From NCBI RefSeq assembly GCF_000003605.2, contig NW_003157454.1, forward strand, positions 1 through 64,000: 64,000 nucleotides of DNA. The letters run 5' to 3'. This document shows positions 12,240-23,820 of the stretch, one piece after another; within the stretch, counting starts at the first letter, position 1, and each line of letters starts with the position of its first letter. Source of the DNA: Saccoglossus kowalevskii. Its lineage: Eukaryota; Hemichordata; Enteropneusta; Harrimaniidae. The position numbers were made by a program, and so were the translations under genes. The notes under the pieces were generated by a model that was given only the letters and a program-made list of their open reading frames with translations, was not told the origin of the DNA and searched no databases.

Positions 12240-14600
12240 TACACTAATTGGTATCCAGTATTGAGAGCAATGCATTGGCATAGGTTGCACTAATGGGTAT
12301 CCAGTATTCAGAGCTAGGCATTGGCTTAGGTTGCACTAATGGGTATCCAGTATTCAGAGCTAGGCATTGGTATAGGGTACACTAATGGGTATCCAGTATT
12401 CAGAGCTAGGCATTGGTATAGGGTACACTAATGGGTATCCAGTATTCAGAGCTAGGCATTGGTATAGGTTGCACTAATGGGTATCCAGTATTCAGAGCTA
12501 GGCATTGGTATAGGGTACACTAATGGGTATCCAGTATTCAGAGCTAGGCATTGGTATAGATTGCACAAATGGGTATCCAGTATTCAGAGCTAGGCATTGG
12601 TATAGGTTGCACTAATGGATATCCAGTATTCAGAGCTAGGCATTAGTTTAGGGTACACTAATGGGTATCCAGTATTCAGAGCGAGGCATTGGTATAGGTT
12701 GCACTAATGGGTATCCAGTATTCAGGGCTAGGCATTGGTATAGGTTGCACTAATGGGTATCCAGTATTCAGAGCTAGGCATTGGTATAGGGAAAACTAAT
12801 GGGTATCCAGTATTCAGAGCTAGGCATTGGGTTAGGTTACACTAATGGGTATCCAGTATTCAGAGCTAGGCATTGGCTTAGGTTGCACTAATGGGTATCC
12901 AGTACTCAGAACTAGGCATTGGTTTAGGGTACACTAATGGGTATCCAGTAGTCAGAGCAATGCATTGGTATAGGTTGCACTAATGGGTATCCAGTATTCA
13001 GAACTAGGCATTGGTTTAGGGTACACTAATGGGTATCCAGTATTCAGAGCAATGCGTTGCTATAGGTTGCACTAATGGGTATCCAGTATTCAGAGCTAGG
13101 CATTGGTTTAGGTTGCACTAATGGGTATCCAGTATTCAGAGCGAGGCATTGGTATAGGTTGCACTAATGGGTATCCAGTATTCAGAGCTAGGCATTGGTA
13201 TAGGATACACTAATGGGTATCCAGTATTCAGAGCTAGGCATTGGTATAGGTTGCACTAATGGGTATCCCGTATTCAGAGCAATGCATTGGTATAGGCTGC
13301 ACTAATGGGTATCCAGTATTCAGAGCTAGGCAATGGTATAGGGTGCACTAATGGGTATCCAGTATTCAGAGCTAGGCATTGGTATAGGTTGCACTAATGG
13401 GTATCCAATATTCAGGGCTAGGCATTGTTATAGGTTGCACTAATGGGTATCCAGTATTCAGAGCTAGGCATTGGTATAGGGTACACTAATGGGTATCCAG
13501 TATTCAGAGCTAGGCATTGGTAAAGGTTGCACTAATGGGTATCCAGTATTCAGAGCTAGGCATTGGTTTAGGTTGCACTAATGGGTATCCAGTATTCAGA
13601 GCGAGGCATTGGTATAGGTTGCACTAATGGGTATCCAGTATTCAGAGCTAGGCATTGGTGTAGGGTACACTAATGGGTATCCAGTATTCAGAGCTAGGCA
13701 TTGGTATAGGGTACACTAATGGGTATCCAGTATTCAGAGCTAGGCATTGGTATAGGTTGCACTAATGGGTATCCAGTTTTCAGAGCTAGGCAATGGTATA
13801 GGTTGCACTAATGGGTATCCAGTATTTAGAGCTAGGCATTGGTATAGGTTGCACTAATGGGTATCAAGTATTCAGAGCTAGGCATTGGTTCAGGTTGCAC
13901 TAATGGGTATCCAGTATTCAGAGCGAGGCATTGGTATAGGTTGCACTAATGGGTATCCAGTATTCAGAGCTAGGCATTGATATATGGTACACTAATGGGT
14001 ATCCAGTATTCAGAGCTAGGCATTGGTATAGGGTACACTAACGGGTATCCAGTAATCAGAGCTAGGCATTGGTACAGGGTACACTAATGGGTATCCAGTA
14101 TTCAGAGCTAGGCATTGGTATAGGTTGCACTAATGGGTATCCAGTATTCAGAGCTAGGCATTGGTATAGGGTACACAATTGGGTATCCACTATTCAGAGC
14201 TAGGCATTGGTATAGATTGCAAAAATGGGTATCCAGTATTCAGAGCTAGGCATTGGTATAGGTTGCACTAATGGGTATCCAGTATTCAGAGCTAGGCATT
14301 AGTTTAGGGTACACTAATGGGTATCCAGTATTCAGAGCGAGGCATTGGTATGGGTTGCACTAATGAGTATCCAGTATTCAGAGCTAGGCATTGGTATAGG
14401 GTACACTAATGGGTATCCAGTATTCAGAGCTAGGCATTGGTATAGGGTACACTAATGGGTATCCAGTATTCAGAGCTAGGCATTGGTATAGGTTGCACTA
14501 ATGGGTATCCAGTATTCAGAGCTAGGCATTGGTATAGGTTGCACTAATAGGTATCCAGTATTCAGAGCTAGGCATTGGTTTAGGTTGCACTAATGGGTAT
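12240..14600 (+). repeat. Mixed A/B monomers with an alpha-like block
   Basis: The stretch holds ordinary A and B units with scattered GAGCGAGG, GAGCAAGG, GGGAAAAC and GGGTTAGG variants, a partial AATG dimer run near 12.95-13.07 kb, and an alpha-like series (GGCTGCAC, GGCAATGG, CCAATATTC, CATTGTTATAGG) near 13.3-13.45 kb. A TAACGGGTATCC unit lies at 14039. I see no gene and no interruption. Confidence 0.8.
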
Positions 14601-15428
14601 CCAGTATTCTGAGCTAGGCATTGGTATAAGTTGCACTAATGGGTACCCAGTATTCAGAGCTAGGCATTGGTTTAGGTTGCACTAATCGGTATCCAGTATT
14701 CAGAGTTAGGCATTGTTATAGGTTACACTAATGGGTATCCAGAATTCAGAGCTAGGCATTGGTATAGGTTGCACTAATGGGTATCCAGTATCCAGAGCTA
14801 GGCATTGGTATATGTTGCACTAATGGGTATCCAGTATTTAGAGCCTGCCATTGGTTTAGGTTGCACTAATGCGTATCCAGTATTCAGAGCTAGGTATTGA
14901 TTTAGGTTGCACTAATGGGTATCCTGTATCCAGAGCTAGGCATCGGTATAGGTTGCACTAATGGGTATCCAGTATTCAGAGCTAGGCATTGGTATAGGTT
15001 GCACTAATGGGTATCCAGTATTCAGAGCTAGGCATTAGTTTAGGGTACACTAATGGGTATCCAGTATTCAGAGCGAAGCATTGGTATAGATTGCACTAAT
15101 GAGTATCCAGTATTCAGAGCTAGGCATTAGTATAGGGTACATTAATGGGTATCCAGTATTCAGAGCTAGGCATTGGTATAGGGTACACTAATGGGTATCC
15201 AGTATTCAGAGCTAGGCATTGGTATAGGTTGCACTAATGGGTATCCAGTATTCACAGCTAGGCATTGGTATAGGTTGCACTAATGGGTATCCAGTACTCA
15301 GAGCTAGGCATTGGTAAAGGTTGCACTAATGGGTATCCAGTATTCAGAGCTAGGCATTGGTATAGGGTATACTAATAGGTATCCAGTATTCAGTGCTAGG
15401 CATTGGTTTAGGTTGCAATAATGGGTAT
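14601..15428 (+). repeat. 18-monomer higher-order repeat, copy 1
   Basis: The copy spans 828 bp (18 x 46) from a CCAGTATTCTGAGC unit to the next one at 15429. Its EcoRI-bearing unit is at 14742 and the next at 15570, again 828 bp. A variant CATTAGTATAGGGTACATT is shared by both copies (GTACATT at 15137 and 15965, 828 bp) and was not noticed elsewhere, so the pair looks recent. I count only a handful of base differences by eye. Confidence 0.9.
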
Positions 15429-16010
15429 CCAGTATTCTGAGCTAGGCATTGGTATAAGTTGCACTAATGGGTACCCAGTATTCAGAGCTAGGCATTGGTT
15501 TAGGTTGCACTAATCGGTATCCAGTATTCAGAGTTAGGCATTGTTATAGGTTACACTAATGGGTATCCAGAATTCAGAGCTAGGCATTGGTATAGGTTGC
15601 ACTAATGGGTATCCAGTATCCAGAGCTAGGCATTGGTATATGTTGCACTAATGGGTATCCATGATTTAGAGCCTGCCATTGGTTTAGGTTGCACTAATGC
15701 GTATCCAGTATTCAGAGCTAGGTATTGGTTTAGGTTGCACTAATGGGTATCCAGTATCCAGAGCTAGGCATCGCTATAGGTTGCTCTAATGGGTATCCAG
15801 TATTCAGAGCTAGGCATTGGTATAGGTTGCACTAATGGGTATCCAGTATTCAGAGCTAGGCATTAGTTTAGGGTACACTAATGGGTATCCAGTATTCAGA
15901 GCGAAGCATTGGTATAGATTGCACTAATGAGTATCCAGTATTCAGAGCTAGGCATTAGTATAGGGTACATTAATGGGTATCCAGTATTCAGAGCTAGGCA
16001 TTGGTATAGG
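15429..16010 (+). repeat. 18-monomer higher-order repeat, copy 2
   Basis: This follows copy 1 unit for unit: TTCTGAGC, TATAAG, KpnI-type TACCC, TAATCGG, CATTGTTATAGGTTACAC, the EcoRI unit at 15570, TATCCAGAGC, GAGCCTGCC, GCGTATCC, CATCGC, CATTAG and GAGCGAAGC. One clear private change is CCATGATTTAG where copy 1 has CCAGTATTTAG. The match fades after about 16.0 kb. Confidence 0.88.
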
Positions 16011-16515
16011 GTACACTAATGGGTATCCAGTATTCAGAGCTAGGCATTGGTATAGGTTGCACTAATGGGTATCCAGTATTCAGAGCTAGGCATTGGTATA
16101 GGTTGCACTAATGGGTATCCAGTATTCAGAGCTAGTCATTGGTATAGGGTATACTAATAGGTATCCAGTATTCAGAGCTAGGCATTGGTTTAGGTTGCAC
16201 TAATGGGTATCCAGTATTCAGAGCTAGCAATTGGTATAGGGTACACTAATGGTATCCAGTATTCAGAGCTAGGCATTGGTTTAGCTTGCACTAATGGGTA
16301 TCCAGTATTCAAAGCTAGATATTGGTATAGGTTGCACTAATGGGTATCCAGTATTCAGAGCTAGGCATTGGTATAGGTTGCACTAATGGGTATCCAGTAT
16401 CCAGAGCTAGGCATTAGTTTAGGGTACACTAATGGGTATCCAGTATTCAGAGCGAAGCATTGGTATAGATTGCACTAATGAGTATCCAGTATTCAGAGCT
16501 AGGCATTGGTATAGG

Positions 16516-16537
16516 GTACATTAATTACATTAATGGG
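16516..16537 (+). repeat. 9-bp internal duplication (TACATTAAT twice)
   Basis: A GTACATTAAT junction is followed directly by a second TACATTAAT, making the unit 9 bp longer than normal. The same enlarged junction is found at 42491, 44339 and 46281. A length change this specific is a good marker of common descent among those four blocks. Confidence 0.9.
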
Positions 16538-16840
16538 TATCCAGTATTCAGAGCTAGGCATTGGTATAGGGTACATTAATGGGTATCCAGTATTCAGAGT
16601 TAGGCATTGGTATAGGTTGCACTAATGGGTATCCAGTATTCAGAGCGAGGGATTGTATAGGTTGCACTAATGGGTATCCAGTATTCAGAGCTAGTCATTG
16701 GTATAGGTTCTACTAACGGGTATCCAGTATTCAGAGCTAGGCATTGGTTTAGGGTACACTAATGGGTATCCAGTATTCAGAGCAATGCATTGGTATAGGT
16801 TGCACTAATGGGTATCCAGTATTCAGAGCTAGGCATTGGT

Positions 16841-17065
16841 TTAAGGGTACACTAATGGGTATCCAGTATACAGAGCATGCATTGGTATAGTTGCACTTAT
16901 GGGTATCCAGTATCAGAGCTAGGCATGGTATAGGTTGCACTAATGGGTATCCAGTATCAGAGCATGCATTGGTATAGGGTGCACTAATGGGTATCCATTA
17001 TCAGAGTAGGCATTGGTATAGGTTGCACTAATGGGTATCCATTATCAGAGCTAGGCATTGGTTAG
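16841..17065 (+). repeat. Cluster of ten single-base deletions and one insertion
   Basis: Within 225 bp of a dimer tract the 46-bp register fails repeatedly. There is one extra A in TTTAAGGG near 16843 and ten one-base losses: GCATGC (near 16876 and 16963), TAGTTGC (16890), TATCAG (16911, 16956), GGCATGG (16925), TTATCAG (16999, 17043), GAGTAGG (17005) and GGTTAGGG (17062). Every loss is from a run of two or three equal bases. The equivalent stretches at 10.84, 20.53 and 37.19 kb are intact. This pattern is typical of uncorrected long-read consensus, though a real event cannot be excluded from sequence alone. Confidence 0.88.
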
Positions 17066-17680
17066 GGTACACTAATGGGTATCCAGTATTAAGTGCAAGG
17101 CATTGGTATAGGTTGCACTAATGGGTATCCATTATTCAGTGCTAGGCATTGGTTTAGGGTACACTAATGGGTATCCAGTAGTCAGAGCAATGCATTGGTA
17201 TAGGTTGCACTAATGGGTATCCAGTATTCAGAACTAGGCATTGGTTTAGGGTACACTAATGGGTATCCAGTATTCAGAGCAATGCATTGGTATAGGTTGC
17301 ACTAATGGGTATCCAGTATACAGAGCTAGGAATTGGTTTAGGTTGCACTAATGGGTATCCAGTATTCAGAGCGATGCATTGGTATAGGTTGCACTAATGG
17401 GTATCCAGTATTCAGAGATAGGCATTGGTATAGGGTACACTAATGGGTATCCAGTATTCAGAGCTAGGCAATGGAATAGGGTGCACTAATGGGTATCCAG
17501 TATTTAGAGCTAGGCATTGGTATAGGTTGCACTAATGGGTATCCAATATTCAGAGCTAGGCATTGTTATAAGTTGCACTAATGGGTATCCAGTATTCAGA
17601 GCTAGGCATTGGTATAGGGTACACTAATGGGTATCCAGTATTCAGAGCTAGGCATTGGTATAGGTTGCACTAATGGGTAT

Positions 17681-18554
17681 CCAGTATACAGAGCTAGGCA
17701 TTGGTTTAGGTTGCACTAATGGGTATCCAGTATTCAGAGCGAGGCATTGGTATAGGTTGCACTAATGGGTATCCAGTATTCAGAGCGAGGCATTGGTATA
17801 GGGTACACTGATGGGTATAAAGTATTCAGAGCTAGGCATTGGTATAGGGTACACTAATGGGTATCCAGTAGTCAGAGCTAGGCATTGGTATAGGTTGCAC
17901 TAATTGGTATCAACTATTCAGAGCTAAGCATTGGTTTAGGTTGCACTAATGGGTATCCAGTATTCAGTGCTAGGCATTGGTATAGATTGCACTAATGGGT
18001 ATCCAGTATTCAGAGCTAGGCATTGATATAGGGTACACTAATGGGTATCCAGTATTCAGAGCTAGGCATTGGTATAGGGTACACTAACGGGTATCCAGTA
18101 ATCAGAGCTAGGCATTGGTATAGGGTACACTAATGGGTATCCAGTATTCAGAGCTAGGCATTGGTATAGGTTGCACTAATGGGTATCCAGTATTCAGAGC
18201 TAGGCATTGGTAAAGGGTACACTAATGGGTATCCAGTATTCAGAGCTAGGCATTGGTATAGATTGCACAAATGGGTATCCAGTATTCAGAGCTAGGCATT
18301 GGTATAGGTTGCACTAATGGGTATCCAGTATTCAGAGCTAGGCATTGGTAAAGGGTACACTAATGGGTATCCAGTATTCAGAGCTAGGCATTGGTATAGA
18401 TTGCACAAATGGGTATCCAGTATTCAGAGCGAGGCATTGGTATAGGTTGCACTAATGGGTATCCAGTATTCAGGGCTAGGCATTGGTATAGGTTGCACTA
18501 ATGGGTATCCAGTATTCAGAGCTAGGCATTGGTATAGGTTGCACTAATGGGTAT
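17681..18554 (+). repeat. 19-monomer higher-order repeat, copy 1
   Basis: The copy runs 874 bp (19 x 46) from a CCAGTATACAGAGC unit to its next occurrence at 18555. Inside are GAGCGAGG, GATGGGTATAAAG, CCAGTAGTC, the private GGTATCAACTATTC, CTAAGC, CAGTGC, CATTGATATAGGG, and TAACGGGTATCCAGTAATC at 18085. The TAACGGG marker recurs at 18959, also 874 bp on. Confidence 0.9.
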
Positions 18555-19170
18555 CCAGTATACAGAGCTAGGCATTGGTTTTGGTTGCACTAATGGGTAT
18601 CCAGTATTCAGAGCGAGGCATTGGTATAGGTTGCACTAATGGGTATCCAGTATTCAGAGCGAGGCATTGGTATAGGGTACACTGATGGGTATAAAGTATT
18701 CAGAGCTAGGCATTGGTATAGGGTACACTAATGGGTATCCAGTAGTCAGAGCTAGGCATTGGTATAGGTTGCACTAATTGGTATCAACTATTCAGAGCTA
18801 AGCATTGGTTTAGGTTGCACTAATGGGTATCCAGTATTCAGTGCTAGGCATTGGTATAGATTGCACTAATGGGTATCCAGTATTCAGAGCTAGGCATTGA
18901 TATAGGGTACACTAATGGGTATCCAGTATTCAGAGCTAGGCATTGGTATAGGGTACACTAACGGGTATCCAGTAATCAGAGCTAGGCATTGGTATAGGGT
19001 ACACTAATGGGTATCCAGTATTCAGAGCTAGGCATTGGTATAGGTTGCACTAATGGGTATCCAGTATTCAGAGCTAGGCATTGGTAAAGGGTACACTAAT
19101 GGGTATCCAGTATTCAGAGCTAGGCATTGGTATAGATTGCACAAATGGGTATCCAGTATTCAGTGCTAGG
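18555..19170 (+). repeat. 19-monomer higher-order repeat, copy 2
   Basis: This repeats copy 1 unit by unit, including GGTATCAACTATTC, which I saw only in these two copies. One private change is a TTTTGG end where copy 1 has TTTAGG. The match stops near 19.17 kb, where a CAGTGC unit leads into a different series. A third, older relative starts at 21269, 59 monomers further by the TAACGGG marker (18959 to 21673 is 2714 bp). Confidence 0.87.
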
Positions 19171-19330
19171 CATTGGTATAGGGTACACTAATGGGTATCC
19201 AGTATTCAGAGCTAGGCATTGGTATAGGTTGCACTAATGGGTATCCAGTATTCAGAGCTAGGAATTGGTATAGGGTACACTAATGGGTATCCAGTATTCA
19301 GAGCTAGGCATTGGTAAAGGTTGCACTAAT

Positions 19331-20402
19331 GGATATCCAGTATTCAGAGCTAGGCATTGGTATAGGGTATACTAATAGGTATCCAGTATTCAGAGCTAGG
19401 CATTGGTTTAGGTTGCACTAATGGGTATCCAGTATTCTGAGCTAGGCATTGGTATAAGTTGCACTAATCGGTACCCAGTATTCAGAACTAGGCATTGGTT
19501 TAGGTTGCACTAATCGGTATCCAGTATTCAGAGTTAGGCATTGGTATAGGTTGCACTAATGGGTATCCAGAATTCAGAGCTAGGCATTGGTATAGGTTGC
19601 ACTAATGGGTATCCAGTATTCAGAGCCTGCCATTGGTTTAGGTTGCACTAATGGGTATCCAGTATTCAGAGCCTGCCATTGGTTTAGGTTGCACTAATGG
19701 GTATCCAGTATTCAGAGCCTGCCATTGGTATATGTTGCACTAATGGGTATCGAGTATTCAGAGCCTGCCATTGGTTTAGGTTGCACTAATGCGTATCCAG
19801 TATTCAGATCTAGGTATTGGTTTAGGTTGCACTAATGGGTATCCAGTATCCAGAGCTAGGCATCGGTATAGGTTGCACTAATGGGTATCCAGTATTCAGA
19901 GCTAGGCATTGGTATAGGTTGCACTAATGGGTATCCAGTATTCAGAGCGAGGCATTAGTTTAGGGTACACTAATGGGTATCCAGTATTCAGAGCTAGGCA
20001 TTGATATAGATTGCACTAAAGAGTATCCAGTATTCAGAGCTAGGCATTGGTATAGGGTACATTAATGGGTATCCAGTATTCAGAGCTAGGCATTGGTATA
20101 GGGTACATTAATGGGTATCCAGTATTCAGAGCTAGGCATTGGTATAGGTTGCACTAATGGGTATCCAGTATTCAGAGCGAGGGATTGGTATAGGTTGCAC
20201 TAATGGGTATCCAGTATTCAGAGCTAGTTATTGGTATAGGTTCTACTAATGGGTATCCAGTATTCAGAGCTAGGCATTGGTATAGGTTGCACTAATTGGT
20301 ATCCACTATTCAGAGCTTGGCATTGGTTTAGGTTGCACTAATGGGTATCCAGTATTCAGAGCTAGGCATTGGTATAGGTTGCACTAATGGGTATCCAGTA
20401 TT
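19331..20402 (+). repeat. 23-monomer higher-order repeat, copy 2 of 4
   Basis: The GGATATCCAG start and the GAGGGCTA end unit (20403) are 1072 bp apart, exactly as in copies 1 and 3. It carries two variants also seen in copy 4 and not in copies 1 or 3: TATCGAGTATTC in the fourth GAGCCTGCC unit, and ACTAAAGAGTATCC in the CATTGATATAGATTGC unit. Copies 2 and 4 are therefore closest relatives although they lie 16.7 kb apart with copy 3 between them. Confidence 0.9.
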
Positions 20403-20529
20403 GAGGGCTAGGCATTGGTATAGGTTGCACTAATGGGTATCCAGTATTCAGAGTTAGGCATTGGTATAGGTTGCACTAATGGGTATCCAGTATTCAGAGC
20501 TAGGCATTGGTATAGGGTAAACTAATGGG

Positions 20530-20920
20530 TATCCAGTATTCAGAGCATTGCATTGGTATAGGGTGCACTAATGGGTATCCATTATTCAGAGTTAGGCATT
20601 GGTATAGGTTGCACTAATGGGTATCCATTATTCAGAGCTAGGCATTGGTTTAGGGTACACTAATGGGTATCCAGTATTAAGTGCAATGCATTGGTATAGG
20701 TTGCACTAATGGGTATCCATTATTCAGTGCTAGGCATTGGTTTAGGGTACACTAATGGGTATCCAGTAGTCAGAGCAATGCATTGGTATAGGTTGCACTA
20801 ATGGGTATCCAGTATTCATAACTAGGCATTTGTTTAGGGTACACTAATGGGTATCCAGTATTCAGAGCAATGCATTGGTATAGGTTGCACTAATGGGTAT
20901 CCAGTATACAGAGCTAGGAA
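20530..20920 (+). repeat. 92-bp dimer tract
   Basis: GAGCATTGC or GCAATGC units with TATAGG alternate with TAGGC units carrying TTTAGGGTACAC, in the same order as 10.84-11.24 kb: CCATTATTC, GTGCAATGC, GTGCTAGG, CCAGTAGTC, then a GTATACAG unit at 20904. That unit lies 78 monomers (3588 bp) after its counterpart at 17316. Confidence 0.86.
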
Positions 20921-21268
20921 TTGGTTTAGGTTGCACTAATGGGTATCCAGTATTCAGAGCGATGCATTGGTATAGGTTGCACTAATGGGTATCCAGTATT
21001 CAGAGATAGGCATTGGTATAGGGTACACTAATGGGTATCCAGTATTCAGAGCTAGGCAATGGTATAGGGTGCACTAATGGGTATCCAGTATTTAGAGCTA
21101 GGCATTGGTATAGGTTGCACTAATGGGTATCCAATATTCAGAGCTAGGCATTGTTATAAGTTGCACTAATGGGTATCCAGTATTCAGAGCTAGGCATTGG
21201 TATAGGGTACACTAATGGGTATCCAGTATTCAGAGCTAGGCATTGGTATAGGTTGCACTAATGGGTAT

Positions 21269-21990
21269 CCAGTATACAGAGCTAGGCATTGGTTTAGGTT
21301 GCACTAATGGGTATCCAGTATTCAGAGCGAGGCATTGGTATAGGTTGCACTAATGGGTATCCAGTATTCAGAGCGAGGCATTGGTATAGGGTACACTGAT
21401 GGGTATAAAGTATTCAGAGCTAGGCATTGGTATAGGGTACACTAATGGGTATCCAGTAGTCAGAGCTAGGCATTGGTATAGGTTGCACTAATTGGTATCC
21501 ACTATTCAGAGCTAAGCATTGGTTTAGGTTGCACTAATGGGTATCCAGTATTCAGTGCTAGGCATTGGTATAGATTGCACTAATGGGTATCCAGTATTCA
21601 GAGCTAGGCATTGATATAGGGTGCACTAATGGGTATCCAGTATTCAGAGCTAGGCATTGGTATAGGGTACACTAACGGGTATCCAGTAATCAGAGCTAGG
21701 CATTGGTATAGGGTACACTAATGGGTATCCAGTATTCAGAGCTAGGCATTGGTATAGGTTGCACTAATGGGTATCCAGTATTCAGAGCTAGGCATTGGAA
21801 AAGGGTACACAAATGGGTATCCAGTATTCAGAGCTAGGCATTGGTATAGATTGCACAAATGGGTATCCAGTATTCAGAGCTAGGCATTGGTATAGGTTGC
21901 ACTAATGGGTATCCAGTATTCAGAGCTAGGCATTGGTAAAGGGTACACTAATGGGTATCCAGTATTCAGAGCTAGGCATTGGTATAGATT
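21269..21990 (+). repeat. Third relative of the 19-monomer block
   Basis: It starts at a CCAGTATACAG unit exactly 78 monomers after 17681 and follows the same order: GAGCGAGG, GATGGGTATAAAG, CCAGTAGTC, CTAAGC, CAGTGC, CATTGATATAGGG and TAACGGG (21673). It has GGTATCCACTATTC where the close pair has GGTATCAACTATTC, so it split before that change arose. Confidence 0.85.
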
Positions 21991-23760
21991 GCACAAATGG
22001 GTATCCAGTATTCAGAGCGAGGCATTGGCATAGGTTGCACTAATGGGTATCCAGTATTCAGAGCTAGGCATTGGTTTAGGTTGCACTAATGGGTATCCAG
22101 TATTCAGAGCTAGGCATTGGTATAGGGTACACTAATGGGTATCCAGTATTCAGAGCTAAGCATTGGTATAGGGTACACTAATGGGTATCCAGTATTCAGA
22201 GCTAGGCATTGGTATAGGGTACACTAATGGGTATCCAGTATTCAGAGCTAGGCATTGGTATAAGTTGCACTAATGGGTATCCAGTATTCAGAGCTAGGCA
22301 TTGGTATAGGGTACACTAATGGGTATCCAGTATTCAGAGCTAGGCATTGGTATAGGTTGCACTAATGGGTATCCAGTATTCAGAGCTAGGCATTGGTATA
22401 GGGTACACTAATGGGTATCCAGTATTCAGAGCTAGGCATTGGTATAGGTTGCACTAATGGGTATCCAGTATCCAGAGCTAGGCATTGGTATAGGTTGCAC
22501 TAACGGGTATCAAGTATTCAGAGCTAGGCATTGGTATAGGGAAAACTAATGGGTATCCAGTATTCAGAGCTAGGCATTGGTATAGGGTACACTAATGGAT
22601 ATCCAGTATTGAGAGCAATGCATTGGCATAGGTTGCACTAATGGGTATCCAGTATTCAGAGCTAGGCATTGGTTTAGGTTGCACTAATGGGTATCCAGTA
22701 TTCAGAGCTAGGCATTGGTTTATGTTGCACTAATGGGTATCCAGTATTCAGAGCTAGGCATTGGTATAAGTTGCACTAATGGGTATCCAGTATTCAGAGC
22801 TAGGAATTGGTATAGGGTACACTGATGGGTATCCAGTATTCAGAGCTAGGCATTGGTTTAGGGTACACTAATGGGTATCCAGTATTCAGAGCTAGGCATT
22901 GGTATAGGGTACACTAATGGGTATCCAGTATCAGAGCTAGGCATTGGTATAGGTTGCACTAATGGGTATCCAGTTTTCAGAGCAAGGCATTGGTATAGGT
23001 TGCACTAATGGGTATCCAGTATTCAGAGCTAGGCATTGGTATAGGGTACACTAATGGGTATCCAGTATTCAGAGCTAGGCATTGGTATAGGTTGCACTAA
23101 TGGGTATCAAGTATTCAGAGCTAGGCATTGGTTTAGGTTGCACTAATGGGTATCCAGTATTCAGAGCGAGGCATTGGTATATGTTGCACTAATGGGTATC
23201 CAGTATTCAGAGCTAGGCATTGATATAGGGTACACTAATGGGTATCCAGTATTCAGAGCTAGGCATTGGTATAGGGTACACTAACGGGTATCCAGTAATC
23301 AGAGCTAGGCATTGGTATAGGGTACACTAATGGGTATCCAGTATTCAGAGCTAGGCATTGGTATAGGTTGCACTAATGGGTATCCAGTATTCAGAGCTAG
23401 GCATTGGTATAGGGTACACTAATGGGTATCCAGTATTCAGAGCTAGACATTGGTATAGATTGCACAAAGGGGTATCCAGTATTCAGAGCTAGGCATTGGT
23501 ATAGGTTGCACTAATGGGTATCCAGTATTCAGAGCTAGGCATTAGTTTAGGGTACACTAATGGGTATCCAGTATTCAGAGCTAGGCATTGGGTTAGGTTA
23601 CACTAATGGGTATCCAGTATTCAAAGCTAGGCATTGGTATAGGTTGCACTAATGGGTATCCAGTATTCAGAGCTAGGCATTGGTATAGGTTGCACTAATG
23701 GGTATCCATTATTCAGAGCTAGGCATTGGTATAGGGTAAACTAATGGGTATCCAGTATTC
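21991..23760 (+). repeat. Mostly plain A and B monomers
   Basis: This is a comparatively uniform run of A and B units, with single GAGCGAGG, CATTGGCATAGG, GGGAAAAC, GGTATATG and GGGTTAGG variants, one short unit with TATCAG at about 22929, and a TAACGGG unit at 23282. No block here is obviously duplicated next to itself, and no gene or insertion is present. Confidence 0.8.
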
Positions 23761-23820
23761 AGAGCTAGGCATTGGTATATGTTGCACTAATGGGTATCCA
23801 GTATTCAGAGCTAGGCATTG

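Noticed and set aside
16749-16940. Minus-strand open frame of 63 codons
   Set aside because: It lies on the edge of the single-base-deletion cluster, which alone keeps it open. The intact equivalents at 10.8, 20.5 and 37.2 kb do not keep the frame.
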